Assembly (NCBI GenBank): GCA_018813905.1
Contig: JAHJAO010000053.1
Location: 1-50,118, forward strand
Direction: 5' to 3'
From: Candidatus Omnitrophota bacterium
GTDB lineage: Bacteria > Omnitrophota > Gorgyraeia > B26-G9
DNA: 50,118 nt
A program made the translations under genes and the position numbers. A model generated the notes under the pieces. The model was not told the DNA's origin. It ran no database searches and saw only the letters and a program-made list of their open reading frames with translations. Below are positions 1-7,679 of this stretch, piece by piece. How positions within the stretch are numbered: position 1 is the first letter of the stretch; the number at the start of each line of letters is the position of its first letter.

Positions 1-149
1 AAAAATATATGCAAAAAATATCGATACAGCTTACTAGGGCAGGATCTTATGATATTGTAATTTTTTTCGTAAATCATCTATTTTATCTGGGGGTAGCTAT
101 TTCACTTCTTGCTCTGCTTCTAACGGGTTATCTGCTGAGATTTATTTGA
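1..149 (+). CDS. C-terminal end of a membrane protein (5'-truncated)
   Basis: An open frame runs in from the left edge and ends at TGA 147-149. An ATG at position 9 could open a 46-residue peptide, but the frame is also open upstream of it, so this is more likely the tail of a longer gene. The last 28 residues are almost wholly hydrophobic (FFVNHLFYLGVAISLLALLL and on) and would form one membrane helix ending at Arg-Phe-Ile. The family cannot be named from this fragment. Its place ahead of a polysaccharide locus fits a flippase, polymerase or GtrA-like protein, but that is inference. Confidence 0.4.
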   Translation, partial: KYMQKISIQLTRAGSYDIVIFFVNHLFYLGVAISLLALLLTGYLLRFI

Positions 150-208
150 CGTATGCGGTATAAAATAAAATTAACCGATTAAATCTAATTATGGGATGAT
201 GCCAAAAT

Positions 209-1534
209 ATGGAAAAAATAGATACAGAGTTTCTTATTCTCGGAGCTGGTTTGAGCGGTTTGTTTGCGGCAAATCTACTTTCAAGGCATAAGAAGGACTT
301 TATTGTACTAGAAAAAGAAAGCTTTCCCGGAGGGTTGGCGAGGACAATTAATTATAAAGGCTATAAGTTTGATGTCGGCGGACATAGGCTGAATTTTTCT
401 AGCAGCCAAAATTTACACTTCACCAAAGATATTTTAGAGGGAAGATTATTAAGAGTAAAAAAATGCAGTAAAGTATTTACCTCAGGTAAGCTTGTGAATT
501 ATCCGCCGGAACTAATAGATTGTTTTAAGTTTTTCGGGAAAACGGGTTTTAAGATTTTTTTGGAGTTGATGCGCAATAAAAATAATGTTCATGTTGACTC
601 GCTTGAGGAATGGGTGGAGACAAACTTTGGCCAGACTTTATACAAGTTATATTTTAAAGATTATACAAAAAAAGTATGGGGAATAGCGGGAAATATGATT
701 TCTAAGAAGCTAGCGCAAAGACGTATTGGCAGCACAAATTTAGTTAAAATGCTAAAAAATATTTTTGTTCAAACAGGAGATTCTATAGAAAACCAGCAGT
801 ATTTTTATTATCCAGAAAAAGGGATGGGTTCAATCATTGACAAATTAGTAGAAAATATTAGTGGCGTTGACCGTGTTCATTTCGCTACTAGCATTAAAGA
901 TATTCAGAGTAATAATAATGGAACGACATCATTGACATTTATAAAAAATGAAAAATTATATAAGGCAAACTTTAAGGTGCTTATTTCTTCGATACCGCTT
1001 ATTGATTTATTGAAAGCATTAGATTGCAAGCAAAATGGATTTGAGAGGAAAGTGCTTTACCGAAGTTTGATTCTGGTGAATTTACTGGTGGATGAGGTGC
1101 GGCTTAGCGACGAACATTGGCGTTATATCCCAGATCCGGATATTATTTTTTCGAGAATGCATGAGCCAAAGAATTGGAGCAAGTGTATGGTCCCCAACGG
1201 GGATAAGACCTCACTTTGTTTGGAAATATTTTGCGATTATAAAGATAAAGTTTGGGATAGCGATAAAGAGATATTGTTTAAAAAGGTGAAGAGCGGTTTG
1301 CGGCAAATCAATCCGCAGAATGGGTTCAAGATAACAGATTTTTGTATTGAGCGCATCAGGTACGCTTATCCTTTTTACTATTTAGGGTACGAAATCTTTG
1401 TCGATACAATAAAAAACAATTTAAATATGTTTAACAATCTGGTTTTAATCGGCAGAACGGGAACCCATTCTTATTTCGATATCGAAGAATGTTTTGATAA
1501 TGTTAAAGTAGCTATGGCGAATTTATTGTTTTAA
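209..1534 (+). CDS. FAD-dependent oxidoreductase, UDP-galactopyranose mutase/amine-oxidase-like
   Basis: The 441-residue protein opens with a Rossmann FAD-binding site: GAGLSG at residues 12-17, then the acidic end of the second strand in VLEKE (33-37), then PGGLAR and DVGGHR. This layout is typical of the flavin amine oxidase/protoporphyrinogen oxidase/UDP-galactopyranose mutase superfamily. The C-terminal LIGRTGTHSYFDIEEC is the second FAD contact seen in polysaccharide-locus members. No signal peptide is visible, so it should act in the cytoplasm on a sugar nucleotide or lipid-linked sugar. The exact substrate cannot be read from the sequence. It starts the run of sugar genes and is followed 52 bases later by the deacetylase. 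Confidence 0.75.
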   Translation: MEKIDTEFLILGAGLSGLFAANLLSRHKKDFIVLEKESFPGGLARTINYKGYKFDVGGHRLNFSSSQNLHFTKDILEGRLLRVKKCSKVFTSGKLVNYPPELIDCFKFFGKTGFKIFLELMRNKNNVHVDSLEEWVETNFGQTLYKLYFKDYTKKVWGIAGNMISKKLAQRRIGSTNLVKMLKNIFVQTGDSIENQQYFYYPEKGMGSIIDKLVENISGVDRVHFATSIKDIQSNNNGTTSLTFIKNEKLYKANFKVLISSIPLIDLLKALDCKQNGFERKVLYRSLILVNLLVDEVRLSDEHWRYIPDPDIIFSRMHEPKNWSKCMVPNGDKTSLCLEIFCDYKDKVWDSDKEILFKKVKSGLRQINPQNGFKITDFCIERIRYAYPFYYLGYEIFVDTIKNNLNMFNNLVLIGRTGTHSYFDIEECFDNVKVAMANLLF

Positions 1535-1586
1535 TAAAGCATAATAAATGGCGGTAGAATCCGCAATACGATAAGAGGATGTTTTC

Positions 1587-2456
1587 GTGAAAGCAGAAAA
1601 AAATTGCTGTCTTACGTTGGATTTAGAATCTGATCACGGATTATATGCGCAAGATGATTATTCAATTGTTAAAAATAATATAAATGAATTTATAGAACTT
1701 ATGCGGCTGTCGAATGTTAAATTGACGATTTTTGTCACCGGATTATTTTTAGAAAAATTTCCCGCAACAGTTTCAAAATTGCACAATAATCTCAAATGCG
1801 AATTCGCATTACATTCATATTATCACCGCACCAATTCAAAAATAAGTGCCGAAGAAGAAATAGTATTTTCTTATAAAAAGTTTATCGATTTTTTTGGGCA
1901 TCCTCCGCTTGGGTATCGCGGACCTTATGGGAAAATATCCGCAGATGAGATAAAAATATTGAAAGATCTTGGGTTCGTATATCATTCTGCTGCGGGCTGG
2001 TTTTATCCCCAGAGGCAAAGGGTGTCCTTATATCCGCAGAAAAAAGGGATTTATACTTATCAAAACAACCTAATCGAAATCCCGGTTAGCCGTAGTTATT
2101 TTATTGGCGTTCCGTTGGGTATCGGGTATGTGAATTTTTTTAATCTGAGGAGCAATCTAGATATTTTTTATCCAAGCGACCCCCTGGTGCTTTACTTTCA
2201 CCTTCATGATTTATTCAAAACAGCGGCATTTAAAAAACTGCCGCTGTTATGGAAGCTATTTTATTTTAATAAAGAATATTATTGTGCAAATCTTCATAAA
2301 GAGTTTATCCGGCTAATCACTAATTTAAGAAATAAAGGCTATAAATTTCTGACAATTCAAGAGCATCTCGTATGTGAAAAATCAGCCAAAAACAATACCG
2401 GAACTGGCATGGAGTATGGTGAAACGCAAAAAATGACGGTGGTTGCTGAAAGATGA
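1587..2456 (+). CDS. Polysaccharide deacetylase (NodB/CE4-like)
   Basis: A 289-residue protein with a GTG start. Three features of carbohydrate esterase family 4 can be seen: an acidic first motif TLDLESD (residues 10-16), the metal-binding HSYYH (H76 and H80) and RGPYG (motif 3). A late HLHD matches the last catalytic motif. Motif 1 is D-x-E rather than the usual D-D, as in deacetylases of some exopolysaccharide systems. It should hydrolyse N-acetyl groups from a glycan or glycan intermediate. No secretion signal is evident, so it may act in the cytoplasm. Its stop overlaps the next start by ATGA, which points to translational coupling. Confidence 0.8.
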   Translation: MKAEKNCCLTLDLESDHGLYAQDDYSIVKNNINEFIELMRLSNVKLTIFVTGLFLEKFPATVSKLHNNLKCEFALHSYYHRTNSKISAEEEIVFSYKKFIDFFGHPPLGYRGPYGKISADEIKILKDLGFVYHSAAGWFYPQRQRVSLYPQKKGIYTYQNNLIEIPVSRSYFIGVPLGIGYVNFFNLRSNLDIFYPSDPLVLYFHLHDLFKTAAFKKLPLLWKLFYFNKEYYCANLHKEFIRLITNLRNKGYKFLTIQEHLVCEKSAKNNTGTGMEYGETQKMTVVAER

Positions 2457-3457
2457 ATAAAGAGGTTACATTGGTGACCGGTGGGGATGGATTTATCGGC
2501 AGGCATCTTGTTTCGGCATTATTGTCCAGAGGAAATTTTGTAAGATGTTTGGTGAGAAAAAAAACCGAGTTTTCTAAAAAACATAGTGATTTAGAAATAG
2601 TTTGCGGAGATTTAAGGGATGCAGAATCATTAAAAAAAAATGTGCAGAATGTCACAAAGGTATATCATACAGCGGCTCAAGTAGGACCGGCGAAATTATG
2701 GTATAAACGGGACAAACTTCGTGACGATTACCTTGAGATAAATGTGTTGGGGACACTGAATTTGCTGAAGGCATGCGAAAATTCCCGCATAAAAAAGTTT
2801 ATCTATTATAGCAGCATATCGGCAGCAGGATTGGGAGATAACCTTGACGAACAATCTTTATGTAACCCAATTACCGATTATGGGAAAAGCAAACTGTTAA
2901 CCGAAAATTTACTGGTTAATTTTTATAAAAAAAATAATTTCCCGGTAATAATAATAAGACCGGCACAAGTATTTGGTCCGCATAACGTGAGAATGTTGAC
3001 GGTATTTAAACTTATACAAAAAGGCATAATGCCTACACTAGGTTGCGGGGATAACAGAATATCATTTTGTTACATAGATAGTTTAGTAAATAACAGTCTG
3101 CTTGTCGAAGAAAAAGGCAGTTGTGGAGAAACGTATTTTTTTAGCGACTATGAATATACGGTTAAAGATGCAGCGATAATAATTGCTGAAATCATGAAAG
3201 TTCACCCCCCCAGGATTTACTTGCCAAAATCTGGCATGTACCCTGCGGCATTTTTAAAAAGAATATTTGAAAAGATATTTTTTGTAAGCATTTACCCGTT
3301 TCACATCGATTTTAGCAAGCCGGCATTACTTACTGCATCAAGCAGTTGGACATGTAGCAATAAAACTGCATGTGAATTAGGGTATTTTACAGAAATAGAG
3401 TTTAGAGAAGCTATGCGGCGAACTATAAGTTGGTATCAAGCCAATAAGCTTTTATAG
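2453..3457 (+). CDS. NAD-dependent epimerase/dehydratase (extended SDR)
   Basis: The 334-residue protein has the extended short-chain dehydrogenase layout. The N-terminal nucleotide-binding loop GGDGFIG is at residues 10-16, the acidic GDL follows strand 3, and the catalytic YGKSK (Y143, K147) comes after an SSIS serine stretch. The family interconverts or dehydrates nucleotide sugars, and some members act on sterols or NAD(P)-linked substrates. The surrounding deacetylase and glycosyltransferase genes favour a nucleotide sugar. It overlaps the upstream deacetylase by four bases and is followed four bases later by the first radical SAM gene, so all three are probably co-translated. The substrate is unknown. 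Confidence 0.8.
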   Translation: MNKEVTLVTGGDGFIGRHLVSALLSRGNFVRCLVRKKTEFSKKHSDLEIVCGDLRDAESLKKNVQNVTKVYHTAAQVGPAKLWYKRDKLRDDYLEINVLGTLNLLKACENSRIKKFIYYSSISAAGLGDNLDEQSLCNPITDYGKSKLLTENLLVNFYKKNNFPVIIIRPAQVFGPHNVRMLTVFKLIQKGIMPTLGCGDNRISFCYIDSLVNNSLLVEEKGSCGETYFFSDYEYTVKDAAIIIAEIMKVHPPRIYLPKSGMYPAAFLKRIFEKIFFVSIYPFHIDFSKPALLTASSSWTCSNKTACELGYFTEIEFREAMRRTISWYQANKLL

Positions 3458-3460
3458 GGC

Positions 3461-4489
3461 ATGATAAGTTTATACAAAGAATTTTTACTTATTTATAATT
3501 TAGGCATTAAGCAAGCTTCCTGGGGGAAGAGAATGCGCTTAATAAGGCATATTTTTTATAACATTTTTCTAAGAAAAAACATTCCCACCACGGTAGTAAT
3601 GGGGCTTACCTATAGATGCCAGTGCAATTGCAGCCATTGTTCTATCGATAAAGATAATAAAAATAGTATGATCCCCGAAATGGATACGACAGAGGTAAAA
3701 AAGTGTATCGATGAGATCGTTGATTTGGGAAGCATAAAAGTTAATTTTTTTGGCGGAGAACCGTCGATGCGAAGTGATATTATCGAACTAGTAAGGTATG
3801 CTTCTTCAAAAAAATTGTTTGTTTTTTTAGATACCAATGGTTTTCTTTTAGATGAAAGTTTAGTTGTTCAATTAAAGCGAGCAGGCGTATCTTGTGTAAC
3901 TGTAAGCATTGATAGCTTTAAGGAAGACGAACATGATCTTTCGCGAGGGGAAAAAGGTAGTTATAAACGAGCCATAAAGGCGGTAGAGAATTGTTTAAAA
4001 GTTAAAATTCCTTGTGTGATTTCAACGATTGCGACCAACGATTCTATAAGCTCCGGCAAGCTTCGCAGGGTTATTTTGGAAGCAAAAATGATGCGTGTAA
4101 ATGGAGTGCGGATATTGTTACCAATGCTATCTGGCAAATGGCATAACAAAAAAGAATATTTGTTGTCAGAAGAGTCGTGGAAAAAATTAGCCCTTTTTTT
4201 TGATCCGGGGTTTGTTTATTTCGAAAATGGGTTTTTAACGAGGCATAATGATAAATTTGAAATAGTTTGCCCTGCAGCCATAAAACGACTTATATACATA
4301 TCCCCACATGGATTTATCCACCCGTGTTACACTGTGCCATACAGCTTTGGAAATGTTAAAAAGACCAGGCTTAAAGAAATTGTTAATAACATGTGGAAGC
4401 ATCCATTAATGAAATCTCCGCCCCAAAATGTATGTTTGATCAATGATGAGTCGTATAGAAGACTACTGATGGATTATAAAGAAATATAA
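3461..4489 (+). CDS. Radical SAM protein with SPASM/twitch-like C-terminus (copy 1)
   Basis: A 342-residue protein. After a basic amphipathic leader of about 45 residues comes TYRCQCNCSHC, the C-x3-C-x2-C cluster that binds the SAM-cleaving 4Fe-4S centre, then FFGGEP, the SAM-contacting GGE motif. The C-terminus adds further cysteines: one in CPAAIKR, one in HPCYTVPYSFGNV and one near the end (NVCLIND). This is the pattern of a SPASM or twitch domain carrying an auxiliary Fe-S cluster. The reaction is unknown; SPASM enzymes modify peptides or sugars. The next gene is a clear paralogue whose start shares one base with this stop. Confidence 0.8.
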   Translation: MISLYKEFLLIYNLGIKQASWGKRMRLIRHIFYNIFLRKNIPTTVVMGLTYRCQCNCSHCSIDKDNKNSMIPEMDTTEVKKCIDEIVDLGSIKVNFFGGEPSMRSDIIELVRYASSKKLFVFLDTNGFLLDESLVVQLKRAGVSCVTVSIDSFKEDEHDLSRGEKGSYKRAIKAVENCLKVKIPCVISTIATNDSISSGKLRRVILEAKMMRVNGVRILLPMLSGKWHNKKEYLLSEESWKKLALFFDPGFVYFENGFLTRHNDKFEIVCPAAIKRLIYISPHGFIHPCYTVPYSFGNVKKTRLKEIVNNMWKHPLMKSPPQNVCLINDESYRRLLMDYKEI

Positions 4490-5514
4490 TGATTAATTTT
4501 TTCAAGAAAAAATATTTGCTATTAAAATTCCTATCTTCGATACTTTCCAGAAAAAATTTAGTATTATTTTTGTGGAACTATTACCAAAGATTAATTTTGC
4601 GCAAAAAAATTCCGGCGAATGTGTTCTTGGGAGTTACATTCCACTGCCAATTCCAATGCGCATATTGTGGGCTTGGCACACATCCTATTGAACAACAAGG
4701 ACTTACGGATAAGCAATGGGAACAGGTTATTGACCGTCTAATCGCATTAAAGATTTCCCGCATACATTTTACCGGAGGGGAGCCGTTGTTAAAAAAAGGG
4801 ATTGAAGATTTAGTTGAATATGTATATCTAAAAGGTGGAATTTCATTTTTGGAAACAAATGGGTGGGATTTATCTATCGAGCGTATCGCTGAATTAAAAA
4901 ATAAGCATCTTGGTTGTGTTTGTGTTAGTTTAAATGGGGCAAGTGCGGGAACCCACGATGTAATTTCCGGTAAAAAAGGAAGTTTTGACAAAGTTGTGGC
5001 GGCGATACAAGGATGCCGCAAATATAAAATGCCGGTAATTATAAATACTGTTTTGAGAAAAGGATTGATAGCAAGCAAAGAATTTATGGATTTATTGGCA
5101 TTGGCAAGCAAACTGAAAGTTAGTGCTATAAAACTAATTGCGCCACGGGCAGCAGGACGGTGGATTCATAAGCAAGAAGTGATGTTAGATAAAAAAGAAA
5201 AAAAATATAATAAAAAAGCTATAGCGTCAATAGGTTTGCCTTTTTTCGGCGATGGTTTTTATGAAGAAACATGCAGGATAACAGCGCCTAGGTTTATTTT
5301 TATTTCACCCGGCGGCGACTTATACGCTTGTCCGTATATCCCGTATTCATTCGGAAATGTTTTATGTGATGACATTTTAACAATATTTAAACGCATATCA
5401 ACGCATGCAATGTTTCAAGTGAAAACAGGTTGCAAATTGAAAAACCAAGAGTTTAGGGAAAAGTATATAGATTGCATCAAGAAGGAAGATAAGCTACCAA
5501 TAAAACTATATTGA
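4489..5514 (+). CDS. Radical SAM protein with SPASM/twitch-like C-terminus (copy 2)
   Basis: A 341-residue paralogue of the preceding gene. The cluster motif is FHCQFQCAYC and the GGE motif is FTGGEP. The C-terminal block TCRITAPRFIFISPGG then ACPYIPYSFGNV matches copy 1 in spacing, including the shared PYSFGNV. The N-terminal leader (basic, rich in Leu, Phe and Trp) is also shared, ending in LRKKIP/LRKNIP before the radical SAM core. The two genes therefore look like a tandem duplication that has diverged well beyond recent copying. Product and substrate are unknown; a role in modifying a glycan precursor is inferred from position only. Confidence 0.8.
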   Translation: MINFFKKKYLLLKFLSSILSRKNLVLFLWNYYQRLILRKKIPANVFLGVTFHCQFQCAYCGLGTHPIEQQGLTDKQWEQVIDRLIALKISRIHFTGGEPLLKKGIEDLVEYVYLKGGISFLETNGWDLSIERIAELKNKHLGCVCVSLNGASAGTHDVISGKKGSFDKVVAAIQGCRKYKMPVIINTVLRKGLIASKEFMDLLALASKLKVSAIKLIAPRAAGRWIHKQEVMLDKKEKKYNKKAIASIGLPFFGDGFYEETCRITAPRFIFISPGGDLYACPYIPYSFGNVLCDDILTIFKRISTHAMFQVKTGCKLKNQEFREKYIDCIKKEDKLPIKLY

Positions 5515-5528
5515 ACCGGATTGATATT

Positions 5529-6716
5529 ATGCAGACGACGTTGCAAAATAATCGTTTAAAAAAACAATATGATTGGGAATATATAAAAAAAAGATTTGGC
5601 TGGAATGCGCAACTGTGCAGCGTCGAGGAACAAAGCTTTATTGGCGAAGCTATTAGCTTATTAAGATCGCAATATGAGTACGCTGATGAATGTTATCCCG
5701 AATATTTTGATTGGGAATATATAAAAAATCCCGCCGGTAAGCCGGTTATTTGGGTGGCAAAATCGCGCAACGAAATTATCGGGATGTTTATTGCCAACAG
5801 GATCCAATTTAAAGTCAATGGAGAATTAAAGCAAGGTTCAATAGCAGTTAAAAATTTAGTACGGAAAGATTATCGCGGTAAAGGGATCTATATTTACTTA
5901 GGGAATAAAAATCTTGAAACATGCAATAACCAAGGCATAGATTTTACTTTTGGGTTCCCGAATAAAAACTCATACAAGGCCTGTCTTGAACGTTTGGGGT
6001 TTATAGATATTGGCGAAGTTCCTTTTTTAATTAAGCCGATAAGCGCAGGCGGATTTATAAAACGCAAGGTAAAGAATAAATTTGTTAATGTTTTTATGTG
6101 TAGTTTTTTGTGGGCTTTTTTATTGGGGATTAAGGCAAGTTATGCGTTTAGAGAAGTATTTTTTATGATCCCCGGCAAGCATGATAAAGTCCGCATAAAA
6201 GAAATTAAGCGGTTTGATGAAAAAATAAATATTTTTTGGGAAAAAGCACAAAAAAAATATCAAAACATCGCTGTACGCGATATGTCTGCATTGAATTGGA
6301 AGTATTGCGATAATCCGCGGCGTTATTACAGAATATTTGTTGCGGAAAATAAAAATGGCGAAATAATTGCGTATGGGATTGGGCGTGTTGCCACTATTAA
6401 TGGAATAAAGATTGGCGCAATTGTCGACGTGCTTTCTTTAGATGATAAGTTGGCATACGACGGCGCTTTTTTGGTCATAAAACATTTGTTGAAATATTTC
6501 GAAACCTCGTCTGTTGAATTTGCGGCATGTTTGATGCTGGCCGATAAAAAGTACTTTAAACTGCTTAAAAAAAGTTATTTTTTTGTTTGTCCAAAGAAAA
6601 TCAAACCTCACTTATTCCGTTTTGTCATAAAGATCCACAATGATAGCATAAGCAACGGTGAGGGTTTTGCGTTAAAGAAATGGTTTGTCACATTGGGTGA
6701 TTATGATGTTTTATAA
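5529..6716 (+). CDS. GNAT-family acetyltransferase with two GNAT-like halves
   Basis: About 395 residues from ATG 5529; an in-frame TTG at 5511 overlaps the upstream stop and is the alternative start. The N-terminal half shows GNAT motif A, VRKDYRGKGIYIYL, followed by FPNKNSYKACLERLGF, the usual acetyl-CoA-binding and C-terminal pattern. The second half repeats part of the fold: NWKYCDNPRRYY resembles DWEYIKNPAGKP in the first half, and each is followed by a V-A-x-x-x-N-E-I-I/G-E-I-I strand. It is probably cytoplasmic and acylates an amino sugar or peptide in the polysaccharide pathway. FemAB-like aminoacyl transfer is a possible alternative. Confidence 0.7.
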   Translation: MQTTLQNNRLKKQYDWEYIKKRFGWNAQLCSVEEQSFIGEAISLLRSQYEYADECYPEYFDWEYIKNPAGKPVIWVAKSRNEIIGMFIANRIQFKVNGELKQGSIAVKNLVRKDYRGKGIYIYLGNKNLETCNNQGIDFTFGFPNKNSYKACLERLGFIDIGEVPFLIKPISAGGFIKRKVKNKFVNVFMCSFLWAFLLGIKASYAFREVFFMIPGKHDKVRIKEIKRFDEKINIFWEKAQKKYQNIAVRDMSALNWKYCDNPRRYYRIFVAENKNGEIIAYGIGRVATINGIKIGAIVDVLSLDDKLAYDGAFLVIKHLLKYFETSSVEFAACLMLADKKYFKLLKKSYFFVCPKKIKPHLFRFVIKIHNDSISNGEGFALKKWFVTLGDYDVL

Positions 6717-6719
6717 AAT

Positions 6720-7679
6720 ATGAAAAAATTAATAACGGTTTTGATAGCAACTACTAAAAAAAACAAGGAAAGTTTAAGGCGGCTAGTAAGATCTTTATTG
6801 CGTCAACAATTTATTATTTATAAAGTAATAATAATTTGCGACGACCCATTGGATCACGAAATAGATTGTGAAGATACCGGTCTTTTTCCGATAGAGTATA
6901 TCTCTAGCGCAAAGAGACAAAGTTTGACTTGCGCATACAATCAGGCGATTTGTGGTATTAAAGAAGAGTATATTTTTTTACTGAACGATGATGTTGTGTT
7001 GCCGGATAATTGCGTCAAAGAATTGGCTAAAGCCATGGAGATGGACGAATCTGTTGGGATTACCTGCGGAAAAATTTTACGTATGGATAAAGAGATAGTT
7101 GATTCAACCGGCCAGTTTTTGGCAAAAAATCGCAAGCCGCAAGACAGGGGTTATGGGCAAAAAGATCAAGCTCAATATGATATCCCGGGATTTGTCTTTG
7201 GGGCGTGCGGGGCAGCGGTTCTGTACCGCAAAAAAATGCTGGATGATATTCGGATTACCCCCGGGGAATATTTCGACAATGACTACCATATGTTTTATGA
7301 AGATTTGGACATAGCGTGGCGGGCGCAGAATGCCGGATGGAAGGCGTATTATAACCCCAAAGCAGTTGTTTATCATGTGCGCGGGGCGAGCGCGCGCAGC
7401 CGGAAACCTCCCCTGAAACTATTTGAACGGCTTTACTTTCCTTGGCTGGATGCGGAGCTCAAAAGCCATTTTATAAAAAACCGCTGGATGACGATTATCA
7501 AAAATGATACTTTGAAAGATTTCTCGCTGAATCTGCCGTATATTTTATGGTACGATATAAAAATTTTATTTTATTGTTTGTTTTTTGACCCCTTGGTTTT
7601 GATAAAGGTGCTCAAGAATCTGCCGTTTATTATTATTAAGGCATTTAAAAAAAGAAGGCTGATTAAAAGAAATAAATGA
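6720..7679 (+). CDS. Glycosyltransferase family 2 (rhamnosyltransferase-like)
   Basis: The 319-residue protein has the GT-A layout. An N-terminal Rossmann-like ITVLIATTKKNKESLRRLV leads to the metal-binding LNDDVVLP, and FYEDLDIAWRAQNAGW then supplies the catalytic-base region (ED) and the conserved W-R-x-x-x-x-G. The following YHVRGAS is typical of WbbL/rhamnosyl-type family members. A hydrophobic C-terminal stretch (ILFYCLFFDPLVLIKVLKNL) may hold the enzyme at the inner membrane. It transfers a sugar to a lipid-linked acceptor; donor and acceptor cannot be read. Its last four bases overlap the start of the O-antigen ligase gene. Confidence 0.85.
   Translation: MKKLITVLIATTKKNKESLRRLVRSLLRQQFIIYKVIIICDDPLDHEIDCEDTGLFPIEYISSAKRQSLTCAYNQAICGIKEEYIFLLNDDVVLPDNCVKELAKAMEMDESVGITCGKILRMDKEIVDSTGQFLAKNRKPQDRGYGQKDQAQYDIPGFVFGACGAAVLYRKKMLDDIRITPGEYFDNDYHMFYEDLDIAWRAQNAGWKAYYNPKAVVYHVRGASARSRKPPLKLFERLYFPWLDAELKSHFIKNRWMTIIKNDTLKDFSLNLPYILWYDIKILFYCLFFDPLVLIKVLKNLPFIIIKAFKKRRLIKRNK

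Noticed and set aside
4581-5111. 176-codon minus-strand frame opposite the second radical SAM gene
   Set aside because: Complement of a clear radical SAM gene; no recognisable domain.
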